From AC-37 sp036389105 (GTDB taxonomy: Bacteria > Actinomycetota > Thermoleophilia > Solirubrobacterales > Thermoleophilaceae): 12,121 nt of DNA. This document shows, in pieces, positions 5,714 to 12,121 of the stretch. Location of the stretch: the NCBI GenBank assembly GCA_036389105.1, contig DASVQK010000223.1:1-12121 (forward strand), in the 5' to 3' direction. The notes below the pieces were generated by a model. It saw only the letters and a program-made list of their open reading frames with translations. It was not told the origin of the DNA and searched no databases. The position numbers were made by a program, and so were the translations under genes. Within the stretch, counting starts at the first letter, position 1, and each line of letters starts with the position of its first letter.

Positions 5714-8293
5714 CTACTCGTACGCCAGCGCTTCCAGCACGTTCAGCCGCGCGGCCCGGCGCGCCGGGAACACCGCGGCCACGATGCCGGCCACCATCGC
5801 CACGATCGTGAACACGATCAGGGTTGGCACCGGAAGCGAGAACCCCACGCCCTCGTCCGACAGGGCGTGGGTGGCGAGCGCCGCCACGAACACGCCCAGC
5901 GGCAGCCCGAGCCCCGCCCCGATCAGCGCGGTGATGACGCTCTCCTGACGCACCATCCGGCGCACCTGGCGCCGTGTCATGCCGACGGCGCGCAGCATGC
6001 CCACCTCCCGCGTGCGCTCGAACACCGACAGCACCAGCGTGTTGACCATCCCGAACAGGCTCACGATCACCGACAGGGCCAGCAGCACGTAGAGCAGGTT
6101 GAGCAGCGTGTCGAAGCCCGACGCGCGCTCCTTCACCCAGCCCGCCTTGGTGTAGAGCTTCGCGTCGGGGAACACGTCCAGGGTGCCGCGCAGCGCGCTG
6201 GTGGTCGCGGCGTTGGCGCCCTCTGCGGTCTTGACGAAGGCCAGCACGTCCTTCGGCCGCGGGAACGCCCTGTCGAACGCCGCCTGCCCGATCGCGATCT
6301 TCGACAGCAGCGGGTCCAGCTTGTCGATCGTGCGCGGCGTCTGGACGCCGGCCACGCGCAGCGGCAGCTTCCTGCCCGCCGGTGTCGTGATGTCGAACCG
6401 GCCGCCCACGGCCAGGTGATGGTCCTTGGCGTAGTCCTTCTCCACCACGGCGCCGTCCGCTCCCAGCCGCCCGAGCACCGCGTTGGACCCCGACGTCCAG
6501 TTGATCCTCAGGACCTGCGCGATCTCGGGGTCGACCCCGTTCACCCGCTGGCCCTTGCCGAACGCCTTCGCCTGGTCCTGGCGGACGCTCGTGGCCACGT
6601 CGACGCCGGGCGCGCTGGCCGCCGCCGCGGCCGCCGACGACGCGAACGTGTCGAAGCCGTTGCGCGAGGTGAGCACGTAGTCGGCGGTCACCTGGTTGCG
6701 CAGCGACTGCTTGTCGGACTCGCGCAGGCCCTGCCCGAGGGTGGCCACCAGCGCCACCAGGCCCAGGCCGATCATCAGCGCGGCCGCGGTGCGCGCCGTG
6801 CGCGCCGGGTTGCGCGTCGAGTTCTCGGCGGCGAGCTGGCCGGGCGCACCGCCCAGGCGGCGCACCGGCAGGCCGACCGCCGCCGCCAGCGGGCGCACCA
6901 GCCGCGCCGCGTTGAGCGACGCGGCGGCGAACAGCAGCAGGCATCCCAGCCCTAGCAGCTCCAGCGCCGAGCCCACCTTCAGGTTCGCGAACGACGCGTA
7001 CACCAGCACCGCCACGGCCACCAGGAGGACCAGCCCGCCGATGATCGGCGAGCGCCGCGAGACGCTCGTCGGAGGCAGCGCGGCCCCCTCGCGCACGGCG
7101 GCGATCGGCGCCACCCGCGTGGCGTTGCGCGCGGGCGCGATGGTGGACAGGACGGTGATCCCCGTGCCCAGGATCAGGGACACGACGATCGTGCGGTCCT
7201 TGAAGACGGTGCCGGTCTGCGGCAGCGCCAGGCCGATCGCGTCGAAGATCGCGTTCAGGCCCTTGGCCAGCGCCACGCCGACGAACAGGCCGACCACCGA
7301 CGCCAGCAGGCCGACGATGAGGCCCTCGAGCAGCACCGACCGCATCACCTGCCTGCGCGTGGCGCCCAGCGTGCGCAGCGTGGCGAACTCGCGGGTGCGC
7401 TGCGCGACGGTGATCGACAGCGTGTTGTAGATCACGAACGACCCCACGAACAGCGCGATGCCCGCGAACGCCAGCAGGAACGCCTGGATGAAGCTGATGA
7501 ACTTCTTGATCTCCTTCGAGTTCGACGCGGCCTGCTGGGTGCCCGTCTTGACCTCCGCGGAGGCCGGCAGCAACGGCTTCACCTCGTCGACCAGCTTGGC
7601 CGGCGACACGCCCGGCCCGGCGGCGATGAAGATCGAGTCGTACTGCCCCTCCTTGCCGAGAAGCTTCTGGGCCGTGGCCACGTCGAAGACCGCGATGGTG
7701 GCGCCGCCCAGCGACTCCACGTCGCCGAACTTGGCGATCCCGCTGATCTCGAAGTCGCGCGCCGGGCCCTGGGCGGACACGCCGATCGTGTCGCCCACGC
7801 GGTAGCCGTTGTCGTCGGCCGTGTTCTTGTCGATCACCACCTGGTCCGGCCCGGTGGCCCAGGCGCCCTTGCTCAGGCTCAGCGGGTTGAAGCGCGCGTC
7901 GGCGCCGTCGAACCCGAACCCGAACGTGGGCTGGTTCGCGCCGCCCAGCGGCTTGCCGTCCCTGTCGACGAGCTTGGCCAGGTCCGAGCTGCCCTCCAGG
8001 GAGAAGATCGCGCCGGCGGCCTTCTCCACGCCGGGCAGCTTCTGCACGCGCGGCAGCAGCGACGCTGGGACGGTTGCGTTGCCGCTGCTCGACTCATCCA
8101 CCACCTTCTTCCCGGCGATCACCGCGCTGGTGTTCCTGTACGAGCTGCTGAAAATGCCGTTGAACGCGTGCTCGATCGTGTCGGTCAGGACGTACGTGCC
8201 GCTGACCATCGCCACGCCCAGGACGATCGCCAGGGCGGTGAGGACGGTTCGTACGGGGCGCGCGAGAAGGCCCCGTAGGGCGACCCGCCTCAA
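5714..8293 (-). CDS. FtsX/MacB-type ABC transporter permease
   Basis: Large inner-membrane permease of 859 residues with about ten predicted helices: 18-37, 267-290, 320-345, 368-387, 416-434, 442-462, 500-520, 729-754, 786-808 and 820-843. Two FtsX-like units repeat the same cytoplasmic motif, TREFATLRTLGATRRQV (300-316) and TREVGMLRAVGMTRRQV (761-777). Each follows a large extracytoplasmic domain (about 40-260 and 525-725), the layout of duplicated-permease exporters in the MacB/LolC/FtsX superfamily. It starts with TTG at 8293, whose last two bases belong to the TGA stop of the ATPase gene (TTGA), so the two are translationally coupled and together form a transporter. The substrate is not predictable; lipoprotein, peptide or lipid export are family possibilities. 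Confident for family, not for substrate. Confidence 0.93.
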   Translation of the reverse strand: MRRVALRGLLARPVRTVLTALAIVLGVAMVSGTYVLTDTIEHAFNGIFSSSYRNTSAVIAGKKVVDESSSGNATVPASLLPRVQKLPGVEKAAGAIFSLEGSSDLAKLVDRDGKPLGGANQPTFGFGFDGADARFNPLSLSKGAWATGPDQVVIDKNTADDNGYRVGDTIGVSAQGPARDFEISGIAKFGDVESLGGATIAVFDVATAQKLLGKEGQYDSIFIAAGPGVSPAKLVDEVKPLLPASAEVKTGTQQAASNSKEIKKFISFIQAFLLAFAGIALFVGSFVIYNTLSITVAQRTREFATLRTLGATRRQVMRSVLLEGLIVGLLASVVGLFVGVALAKGLNAIFDAIGLALPQTGTVFKDRTIVVSLILGTGITVLSTIAPARNATRVAPIAAVREGAALPPTSVSRRSPIIGGLVLLVAVAVLVYASFANLKVGSALELLGLGCLLLFAAASLNAARLVRPLAAAVGLPVRRLGGAPGQLAAENSTRNPARTARTAAALMIGLGLVALVATLGQGLRESDKQSLRNQVTADYVLTSRNGFDTFASSAAAAAASAPGVDVATSVRQDQAKAFGKGQRVNGVDPEIAQVLRINWTSGSNAVLGRLGADGAVVEKDYAKDHHLAVGGRFDITTPAGRKLPLRVAGVQTPRTIDKLDPLLSKIAIGQAAFDRAFPRPKDVLAFVKTAEGANAATTSALRGTLDVFPDAKLYTKAGWVKERASGFDTLLNLLYVLLALSVIVSLFGMVNTLVLSVFERTREVGMLRAVGMTRRQVRRMVRQESVITALIGAGLGLPLGVFVAALATHALSDEGVGFSLPVPTLIVFTIVAMVAGIVAAVFPARRAARLNVLEALAYE

Positions 8294-9045
8294 GGCCGCA
8301 GCTCCTCCATCGTCCGCACGATCTCATCCGCGCTCGAGCGCCCCACGTCGTGCACCAGCCGCCCGTCGCCGATGAACAGGATCCGGTCGGCGATCGCCGC
8401 CGCCTGGGGATCGTGGGTGACCATCAGCACCGTCTGGCCGAACCCGTCGACCATCGAGCGCAGGAGGTCCAGGATCTCGCCGCTGGTTGTGGAGTCCAGG
8501 TTGCCGGTCGGCTCGTCCGCGAACACGATCGTGGGACGCGACACCAGCGCGCGGGCGATCGCCACGCGCTGCTGCTGGCCGCCCGACAGCTCGCTGGGAC
8601 GGTGGGAGAGCCTGTCGCCGAGCCCCACCTTCCCAATCAGGTCGCGGTACCAGTCCTGCTCGGGCTCCTCGCCCGCGATCCGCATCGGCACGAGCAGGTT
8701 CTCCTCGGCCGTGAGCATCGGGAGCAGGTTGAAGAACTGGAAGATGAAGCCGATCCTGGCGCGGCGGAGCTTGGTCAGCTCGGTGTCGTCGAGCTGCGTG
8801 ATCTCGGTGCCCGCGATCGAGACCGTGCCGCTGGTGGGACGGTCCAGGCCCGCCAGCAGGTGCATGAGGGTGGACTTGCCGGACCCGGAGGGCCCCATCA
8901 CTGCGGTCAGCTGGCCGGGCGTGACCTGAAGCGAGACGCCGCGCAGCGCGTCCACTGCCGTGTCGCCCTCCCCGAAGCGGCGGGTCACGTCCTGGGCGGT
9001 CACCACCGGGGCGCCGGAGGCCTGGGTTCCGTCGGTTGAGCTCAT
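8290..9045 (-). CDS. ABC transporter ATP-binding protein (MacB/LolD type)
   Basis: Cytoplasmic ATPase of 251 residues that powers the adjacent permease. Visible motifs: Walker A GPSGSGKS (51-58), Q-loop Q103, a FNLLPMLTAEEN segment (105-116) typical of the LolD/MacB group, signature LSGGQ (153-157), Walker B IVFADE with E178, D-loop NLD, and switch histidine H211. The frame runs open upstream to 9300, but that part overlaps the divergent gene and resembles no ATPase. The ATG at 9045 places the first strand (VVTAQDVTRRFG) correctly and lies seven bases after a TAGGGT -10 element. Its stop overlaps the permease start. A nearby DUF2269-like membrane gene is transcribed in the opposite direction; no functional link is shown. 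Confidence 0.95.
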   Translation of the reverse strand: MSSTDGTQASGAPVVTAQDVTRRFGEGDTAVDALRGVSLQVTPGQLTAVMGPSGSGKSTLMHLLAGLDRPTSGTVSIAGTEITQLDDTELTKLRRARIGFIFQFFNLLPMLTAEENLLVPMRIAGEEPEQDWYRDLIGKVGLGDRLSHRPSELSGGQQQRVAIARALVSRPTIVFADEPTGNLDSTTSGEILDLLRSMVDGFGQTVLMVTHDPQAAAIADRILFIGDGRLVHDVGRSSADEIVRTMEELRP

Positions 9046-9052
9046 GCGGCCG

Positions 9053-9058
9053 ACCCTA
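9053..9058 (-). promoter_or_regulatory. -10 element of the ABC ATPase-permease operon
   Basis: Read on the minus strand, TAGGGT fits TANNNT and ends seven bases before the ATG at 9045, predicting a leaderless transcript. It lies in the 52-base gap shared with the divergent membrane gene. TTCGCA further upstream is a weak -35 candidate. Confidence 0.5.
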
Positions 9059-9097
9059 GCCGCAATCCGTCCGGTGCGAACTATCGAATACGCGCCA

Positions 9098-9559
9098 ATG
9101 CTGACCACGTATACGGTCCTGCTCACCGTCCACATCACCGCCGCGGCGGTCTGGGTGGGCGGCGGCATCATGCTCCAGATCCTGGCCGCGCGGGCGCGCC
9201 GCGCCAGGGACAACCCCGCCCGGCTGGCCGACGTCGTGCGCGACATCGCGCACGTCGCCCCGCGAACGTTCATTCCGGCGTCGCTGGTGCTGGTCGGCAC
9301 CGGCTTCTGGATGATCTACGACTTCGGCTGGTCCTACGACCTGTGGGTCATCCTCGCCATCGTCGGATGGGCGGTCACGTTCCTCACCGGCAACCTGCTC
9401 CTCGGGCCGACCTCCCAGAAGGCGACCAAGGGGCTCGACGAGAACGGACCCACCGACCCGCCCACGCTAAAGGTCATCGACCGCCTGCTGTCGGCGGTCC
9501 GTGTGGATCAGGCCGTGCTGATCCTCGTGATCGTGGACATGGTCGTCAAGCCGACCTAG
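9098..9559 (+). CDS. DUF2269-like integral membrane protein
   Basis: A 153-residue protein with four predicted membrane helices at about 5-30, 57-76, 82-103 and 134-151. The first helix has a VHITAAAVWVGGG segment with an in-membrane histidine (H12), a feature I associate with the DUF2269 family and its CopD-like relatives, whose function is not established. Short charged loops (ARARRARDNPARL; TSQKATKGLDENG) separate the helices. The ATG at 9098 is chosen because the first helix begins directly after it. An in-frame GTG at 9074 would add eight residues, and the frame is open further upstream only by crossing the ATPase gene. Its 3' end overlaps the convergent ABC1 gene by 14 bases. Family assignment is from memory of the pattern. 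Confidence 0.78.
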   Translation: MLTTYTVLLTVHITAAAVWVGGGIMLQILAARARRARDNPARLADVVRDIAHVAPRTFIPASLVLVGTGFWMIYDFGWSYDLWVILAIVGWAVTFLTGNLLLGPTSQKATKGLDENGPTDPPTLKVIDRLLSAVRVDQAVLILVIVDMVVKPT

Positions 9560-10967
9560 CCGCGAACTTCCGCACCCGCTTCTCGCCCTTCGACTCGAAG
9601 AACGCCCACTCGTCGTGGCCGAGCGGGGTGGCGGGATCCTCCGCGAACCACCACTCGCGCCCGATCCGGTACCAGTTGCGCGTGGCGGTGAGCTGACCGA
9701 GCACGGCGAGCACGCCGGACTCCATCCGCCGGCCCATCAGCTCGTTGGCGGGCAGGTTCTCGCGGCGCATCACGTCGTAGAAGTCCGACCGCGGGTCGGT
9801 GACCGCCGCGATGGCGCCCATCACCAGCTCGGAGTCGATCGTCAGCTCGCGGTCCTCCATGTACCAGCCACCCACGGCCTTCACGTGCTCCAGCATCCGC
9901 TCGGCGTCCACGCGCTTCGGGTTGCGCAGGAAGCCCAGGTCGTGCAGGGCGGCGACCAGCCGCTCGGGCTGGTCGTCGAACGCCGCCTCGAGCGCGGCGA
10001 TCTCCAGCTCGATCTGCTCCTTGTCGAGCTGCTTGGTCATGCCGAAGTCCAGGAACGCCACCTTGCCGTCGTCCATCAGCAGGTAGTTGCCGGGGTGGGC
10101 GTCGGCGTTGAAGTGCTGGAGGTGGTAGATCGAGCCGAAGCAGAAGCGGAACACGATCTCGGCGAAGCGGTCGCGCTCCTCCTGGGAGCGGGTCTTGATC
10201 TCCTCGAAGCCGTGGCCGTCCACCCACTCGGTCACCAGCACGCGCTCGGTGGTCAGCCGTGAGACCACGTCGGGCACGTAGATGAACGGGTGGCCGCGGT
10301 ACGCGCGCGCGAACGTGCGCTGGTTCTGGGCCTCGTACTCGTAGTCCAGCTCCTCGAGCACGCGCTCCTTCAGCTCCTCCGCGGCGGCCTTGGCGTCCAG
10401 GCCGGGCGCCAGGGCCTTGGCCATCCGCAGGATCATCCCGGCGTTCTGCATGTCCGCGCGCAGAGCCGACGCCACGCCCGGGTACTGAATCTTGACCGCC
10501 ACGCGCCGGCCGTCCGGCAGGGTGGCGCGGTGCACCTGCCCGATCGAGGCGGCGGCCGCGGCCTCGTGCTCGAACTCGTCGAACAGCTCCTCGACCGGCG
10601 ACGCCCACTCCTCCTCGAGCACCTTCGACACCTTGTCCCACGGCATCGGCGGCGCCGAGGTGCGCAGGGCCCCGAGCTTGTCCTGGTACAGCTCGCGATA
10701 CTCGGGCGGCAGGAACTCGGTGTCGATGAACGAGGCCAGCTGGCCGATCTTCATGGCCGCGCCCTTCATCGTGCCGAGCGTGTCCACCATCCGCTCGGCG
10801 GCCTCCAGGTGGCGCTTGTCGAGCTGCTCGCCGGCGCGCTCCTTGGAGCGCACGATGTTGGCCGCCCGGGTGCCCGCGTAGCGCGCTCCCTGGCTGCCGA
10901 TCACGGTCCCTACCTTGGCCGTCCGTGCCACGCGACCGGTGGGGATGGACTCGTCCTTGCGTGCCAT
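9546..10967 (-). CDS. ABC1/UbiB/ADCK-family atypical kinase-like protein
   Basis: A 473-residue member of the ABC1 (UbiB/COQ8) family, whose studied members are ATPase-like atypical kinases that support quinone or other lipid metabolism. Hallmarks appear in order: the KxGQ motif KIGQ (73-76), the alanine-rich nucleotide loop AAAAASIGQ (136-144) replacing the usual glycine loop, VAVK with K159, the ELDYE helix (206-210), NADAHPGN (287-294) for the catalytic loop, and DFG (307-309) for metal binding. No C-terminal membrane helices like those of UbiB are evident. The ATG at 10967 follows a TAGGCT -10 element on this strand. The gene is divergent from rplY and overlaps the DUF2269-like gene tail to tail. 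No quinone genes are nearby, so the substrate is unknown. Confidence 0.92.
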   Translation of the reverse strand: MARKDESIPTGRVARTAKVGTVIGSQGARYAGTRAANIVRSKERAGEQLDKRHLEAAERMVDTLGTMKGAAMKIGQLASFIDTEFLPPEYRELYQDKLGALRTSAPPMPWDKVSKVLEEEWASPVEELFDEFEHEAAAAASIGQVHRATLPDGRRVAVKIQYPGVASALRADMQNAGMILRMAKALAPGLDAKAAAEELKERVLEELDYEYEAQNQRTFARAYRGHPFIYVPDVVSRLTTERVLVTEWVDGHGFEEIKTRSQEERDRFAEIVFRFCFGSIYHLQHFNADAHPGNYLLMDDGKVAFLDFGMTKQLDKEQIELEIAALEAAFDDQPERLVAALHDLGFLRNPKRVDAERMLEHVKAVGGWYMEDRELTIDSELVMGAIAAVTDPRSDFYDVMRRENLPANELMGRRMESGVLAVLGQLTATRNWYRIGREWWFAEDPATPLGHDEWAFFESKGEKRVRKFAARSA

Positions 10968-10976
10968 CGGGCGGCC

Positions 10977-10982
10977 AGCCTA
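10977..10982 (-). promoter_or_regulatory. -10 element of the ABC1 kinase-like gene
   Basis: On the minus strand TAGGCT fits TANNNT and ends nine bases before the ATG at 10967. It is only four bases away from the -10 element of the divergent rplY gene. Confidence 0.45.
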
Positions 10983-10986
10983 CCGC

Positions 10987-10992
10987 TACACT
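10987..10992 (+). promoter_or_regulatory. -10 element of rplY-pth
   Basis: TACACT fits TANNNT and ends eleven bases before the GTG at 11004, predicting a leader of only a few bases or none. It lies back to back with the promoter of the divergent ABC1 gene in a 36-base intergenic region. Confidence 0.45.
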
Positions 10993-11003
10993 CACGCGCC
11001 GTC

Positions 11004-11717
11004 GTGGCTTCCTCCAAGCGCCCATCCCTAGCGGTCCAGGAGCGGCCCGAGCGCGGCTCCCGCGCCGCCCGCCGGCTGCGCCGCGACGGCTTCGTGCCGG
11101 GCGTCGTCTACGGCGGGGGCGAGGGCGACTGCATCGCGTTCAAGGTCGGCGCCCGCGACCTGCGCACCGCGCTCCAGGGCGGGTCGGCCGTGCTGGACCT
11201 GGAGATCGACGGCGCCAAGTCGCTGCCGGTGATCGTCAAGGACCAGCAGCGCCACCCGGTTCGCGACCACATCATGCACCTCGACCTGCTCGAGGTGCGG
11301 CTCGACGAGAAGATCCAGTCGACGGTGGCGGTGGAGCTGGTGGGCGCCGAGGAGGCGCCGGGTGCCAAGGAGGGCGGCGTGCTCGAGCACGTCACGCGCG
11401 AGCTGAACATCGAGGCCCTGCCGACCGACATCCCCGAGCAGGTCACGGTGGACGTGTCCGGGATGGAGGCCGCGGCCACGATGCACCTCTCCGAGATCTC
11501 CGCTCCTCCGGGCGTGGAGTTCCTGGACGACCCTGAGGAGACGATCATCGCCACGATCACGATCCCGACCCAGGTCGAGGAGCCGGAGGTCGAGGAGGAG
11601 ACCGAGCTGGTGGGCGAGGAAGCCGAGGCCGTCGTCGGCGACGCCGAGGGCGAGGCCGGCGGCCAGGCGCCCGCCGAGGGCGAGGGCGCGCCCGAAGGCG
11701 GCGGCGAGGAGTCCTGA
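11004..11717 (+). CDS. rplY: 50S ribosomal protein L25, general stress (CTC) form
   Basis: Ribosomal protein that binds 5S rRNA in the large subunit. It has 237 residues, far longer than E. coli L25 (94), and belongs to the long TL5/CTC form. The N-terminal L25 domain (about 5-93) has RGSRAARRLRRDGFVPGVVY (17-36), the typical opening. A second beta domain (about 100-189) follows, and then a highly acidic Glu/Gly/Ala tail (191-237), common in actinobacterial homologues. The frame extends open upstream across the divergent ABC1 gene, so the start must be picked: GTG at 11004 gives the normal N-terminus and sits just after a TACACT -10 element. pth follows, 44 bases after the stop. rplY-pth is a conserved pair. 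Confidence 0.95.
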   Translation: MASSKRPSLAVQERPERGSRAARRLRRDGFVPGVVYGGGEGDCIAFKVGARDLRTALQGGSAVLDLEIDGAKSLPVIVKDQQRHPVRDHIMHLDLLEVRLDEKIQSTVAVELVGAEEAPGAKEGGVLEHVTRELNIEALPTDIPEQVTVDVSGMEAAATMHLSEISAPPGVEFLDDPEETIIATITIPTQVEEPEVEEETELVGEEAEAVVGDAEGEAGGQAPAEGEGAPEGGGEES

Positions 11718-11761
11718 GCCTCTTCCGCCGGCGGCGCGAGGGCGATCGGCCCGGCGGTCGG

Positions 11762-12121
11762 GTGGACTGGCTGGTGGTGGGGCTCGGCAACCCGGGACGC
11801 GAGTACGCCGGCACTCGCCACAACGTCGGCTTCGAGGTGGGCAACCTGCTGGCCGCGCGCTGGGAGCTGCCGAAGGCCAAGTCGAAGTACGGTGGCCTGA
11901 TCACCGACGGGCGCACTGGGCCCGGCGGGCCGCGCGTGGCCGTGCTCCTGCCGCAGACCTTCATGAACGACGCGGGCGGCGCGGTCGGCCCCGCGCGCGG
12001 GGCGCTCGGTGTGCCGCTCGACCGCGTCGTGGTGGCCCACGACGAGATCGACCTCCCGTTCGGGAGGGTCGAGACACGGCTCGGCGGCGGCCTGGCCGGC
12101 CACAACGGCCTGAAGTCGCTG
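11762..12121 (+). CDS. pth: Peptidyl-tRNA hydrolase, 3'-truncated by the window
   Basis: Releases tRNA from peptidyl-tRNA that has dropped off the ribosome. The first 120 residues are visible. VVGLGNPG holds N10 and TRHNVG holds the catalytic histidine H20, both at the E. coli numbers when the GTG at 11762 is taken as start. Further on are TFMNDAG, HDEIDLPFG with the conserved aspartate, and GHNGLKSL (E. coli H113/N114 region). The frame is also open upstream: after the rplY stop it reads SLFRRRREGDRPGGR, preceded by CTG overlapping that stop, so a longer form from a rare start codon is possible. No strong Shine-Dalgarno sequence precedes the GTG. It is probably co-transcribed with rplY. The end is cut by the window edge. 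Confidence 0.94.
   Translation, partial: MDWLVVGLGNPGREYAGTRHNVGFEVGNLLAARWELPKAKSKYGGLITDGRTGPGGPRVAVLLPQTFMNDAGGAVGPARGALGVPLDRVVVAHDEIDLPFGRVETRLGGGLAGHNGLKSL

Noticed and set aside
4988..6955. A 655-codon open frame on the plus strand crossing prs and the permease gene
   Set aside because: It is out of frame with prs and antisense to the permease; its product is rich in Arg, His and Gly with no recognisable motif, as expected from the shadow frame of GC-rich genes.
9076..9091. Second LexA-like site before the DUF2269-like gene (CGAAC-TATC-GAATA)
   Set aside because: Only the left half-site matches; the right half has one of five bases right, so it is not a box. GCGAAC about 20-22 bases before three starts (2499, 3271, 9098) is probably coincidence in a GC-rich genome.
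9046..9300. N-terminal extension of the ABC ATPase to 9300
   Set aside because: It would overlap the divergent membrane gene and adds low-complexity sequence; the ATPase fold begins properly from the ATG at 9045.
10290..11003. Upstream extension of the rplY frame across the ABC1 gene
   Set aside because: The stretch is antisense to a gene with clear kinase-family motifs. L25 homology starts only after 11004, and a -10 element sits just before that codon.
1..12121. CRISPR arrays, insertion sequences or riboswitches
   Set aside because: No spaced repeats, transposase genes, terminal inverted repeats or long structured leaders were seen; gaps between genes are all under 100 bases.

Overview
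This is chromosomal DNA from a very GC-rich bacterium, almost certainly an actinobacterium. A deep-branching group such as Thermoleophilia/Solirubrobacterales is my best guess, but I infer that from codon use, protein style and gene order, not from any search. The core order ispE ... tRNA-Gln - glmU - prs ... rplY - pth is the familiar actinobacterial housekeeping neighbourhood; M. tuberculosis, for example, keeps ispE, pth, rplY, prsA and glmU close together. Coding density is high and no gene-free stretch exceeds 100 bases.

Layout. Bases 1-573 hold the 3' part of ispE (isoprenoid precursor synthesis), overlapped by a 76-residue two-helix membrane protein (552-782). A PucR/CdaR-type regulator follows (835-2103), then a 60-residue cysteine-rich protein (2166-2348) and tRNA-Gln(UUG) (2381-2454). 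A three-part HNH endonuclease-like gene (2499-3248) with distinctly less GC-biased codon use sits between this tRNA and glmU. glmU (3271-4647) and prs (4644-5684) overlap at ATGA and make UDP-GlcNAc and PRPP.

On the minus strand, an ABC ATPase (8290-9045) and a ten-helix MacB/FtsX-type permease (5714-8293) form a coupled pair that converges on prs. Divergent from the ATPase is a DUF2269-like membrane protein (9098-9559). Its 3' end overlaps the 3' end of a minus-strand ABC1/UbiB-family kinase-like gene (9546-10967). Divergent from that are rplY with an acidic tail (11004-11717) and the 5' part of pth (11762 to the window end).

The control regions share a theme. Most genes that do not follow closely on a partner have a TANNNT -10 element ending 6-11 bases before the start codon and no Shine-Dalgarno sequence, which suggests mostly leaderless transcription. 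The most interesting site is a perfect CGAAC-N4-GTTCG palindrome (2480-2493) overlapping the -10 element of the HNH gene. It matches the core of the Gram-positive/actinobacterial LexA (SOS) box, so this mobile-looking nuclease may be induced by DNA damage.
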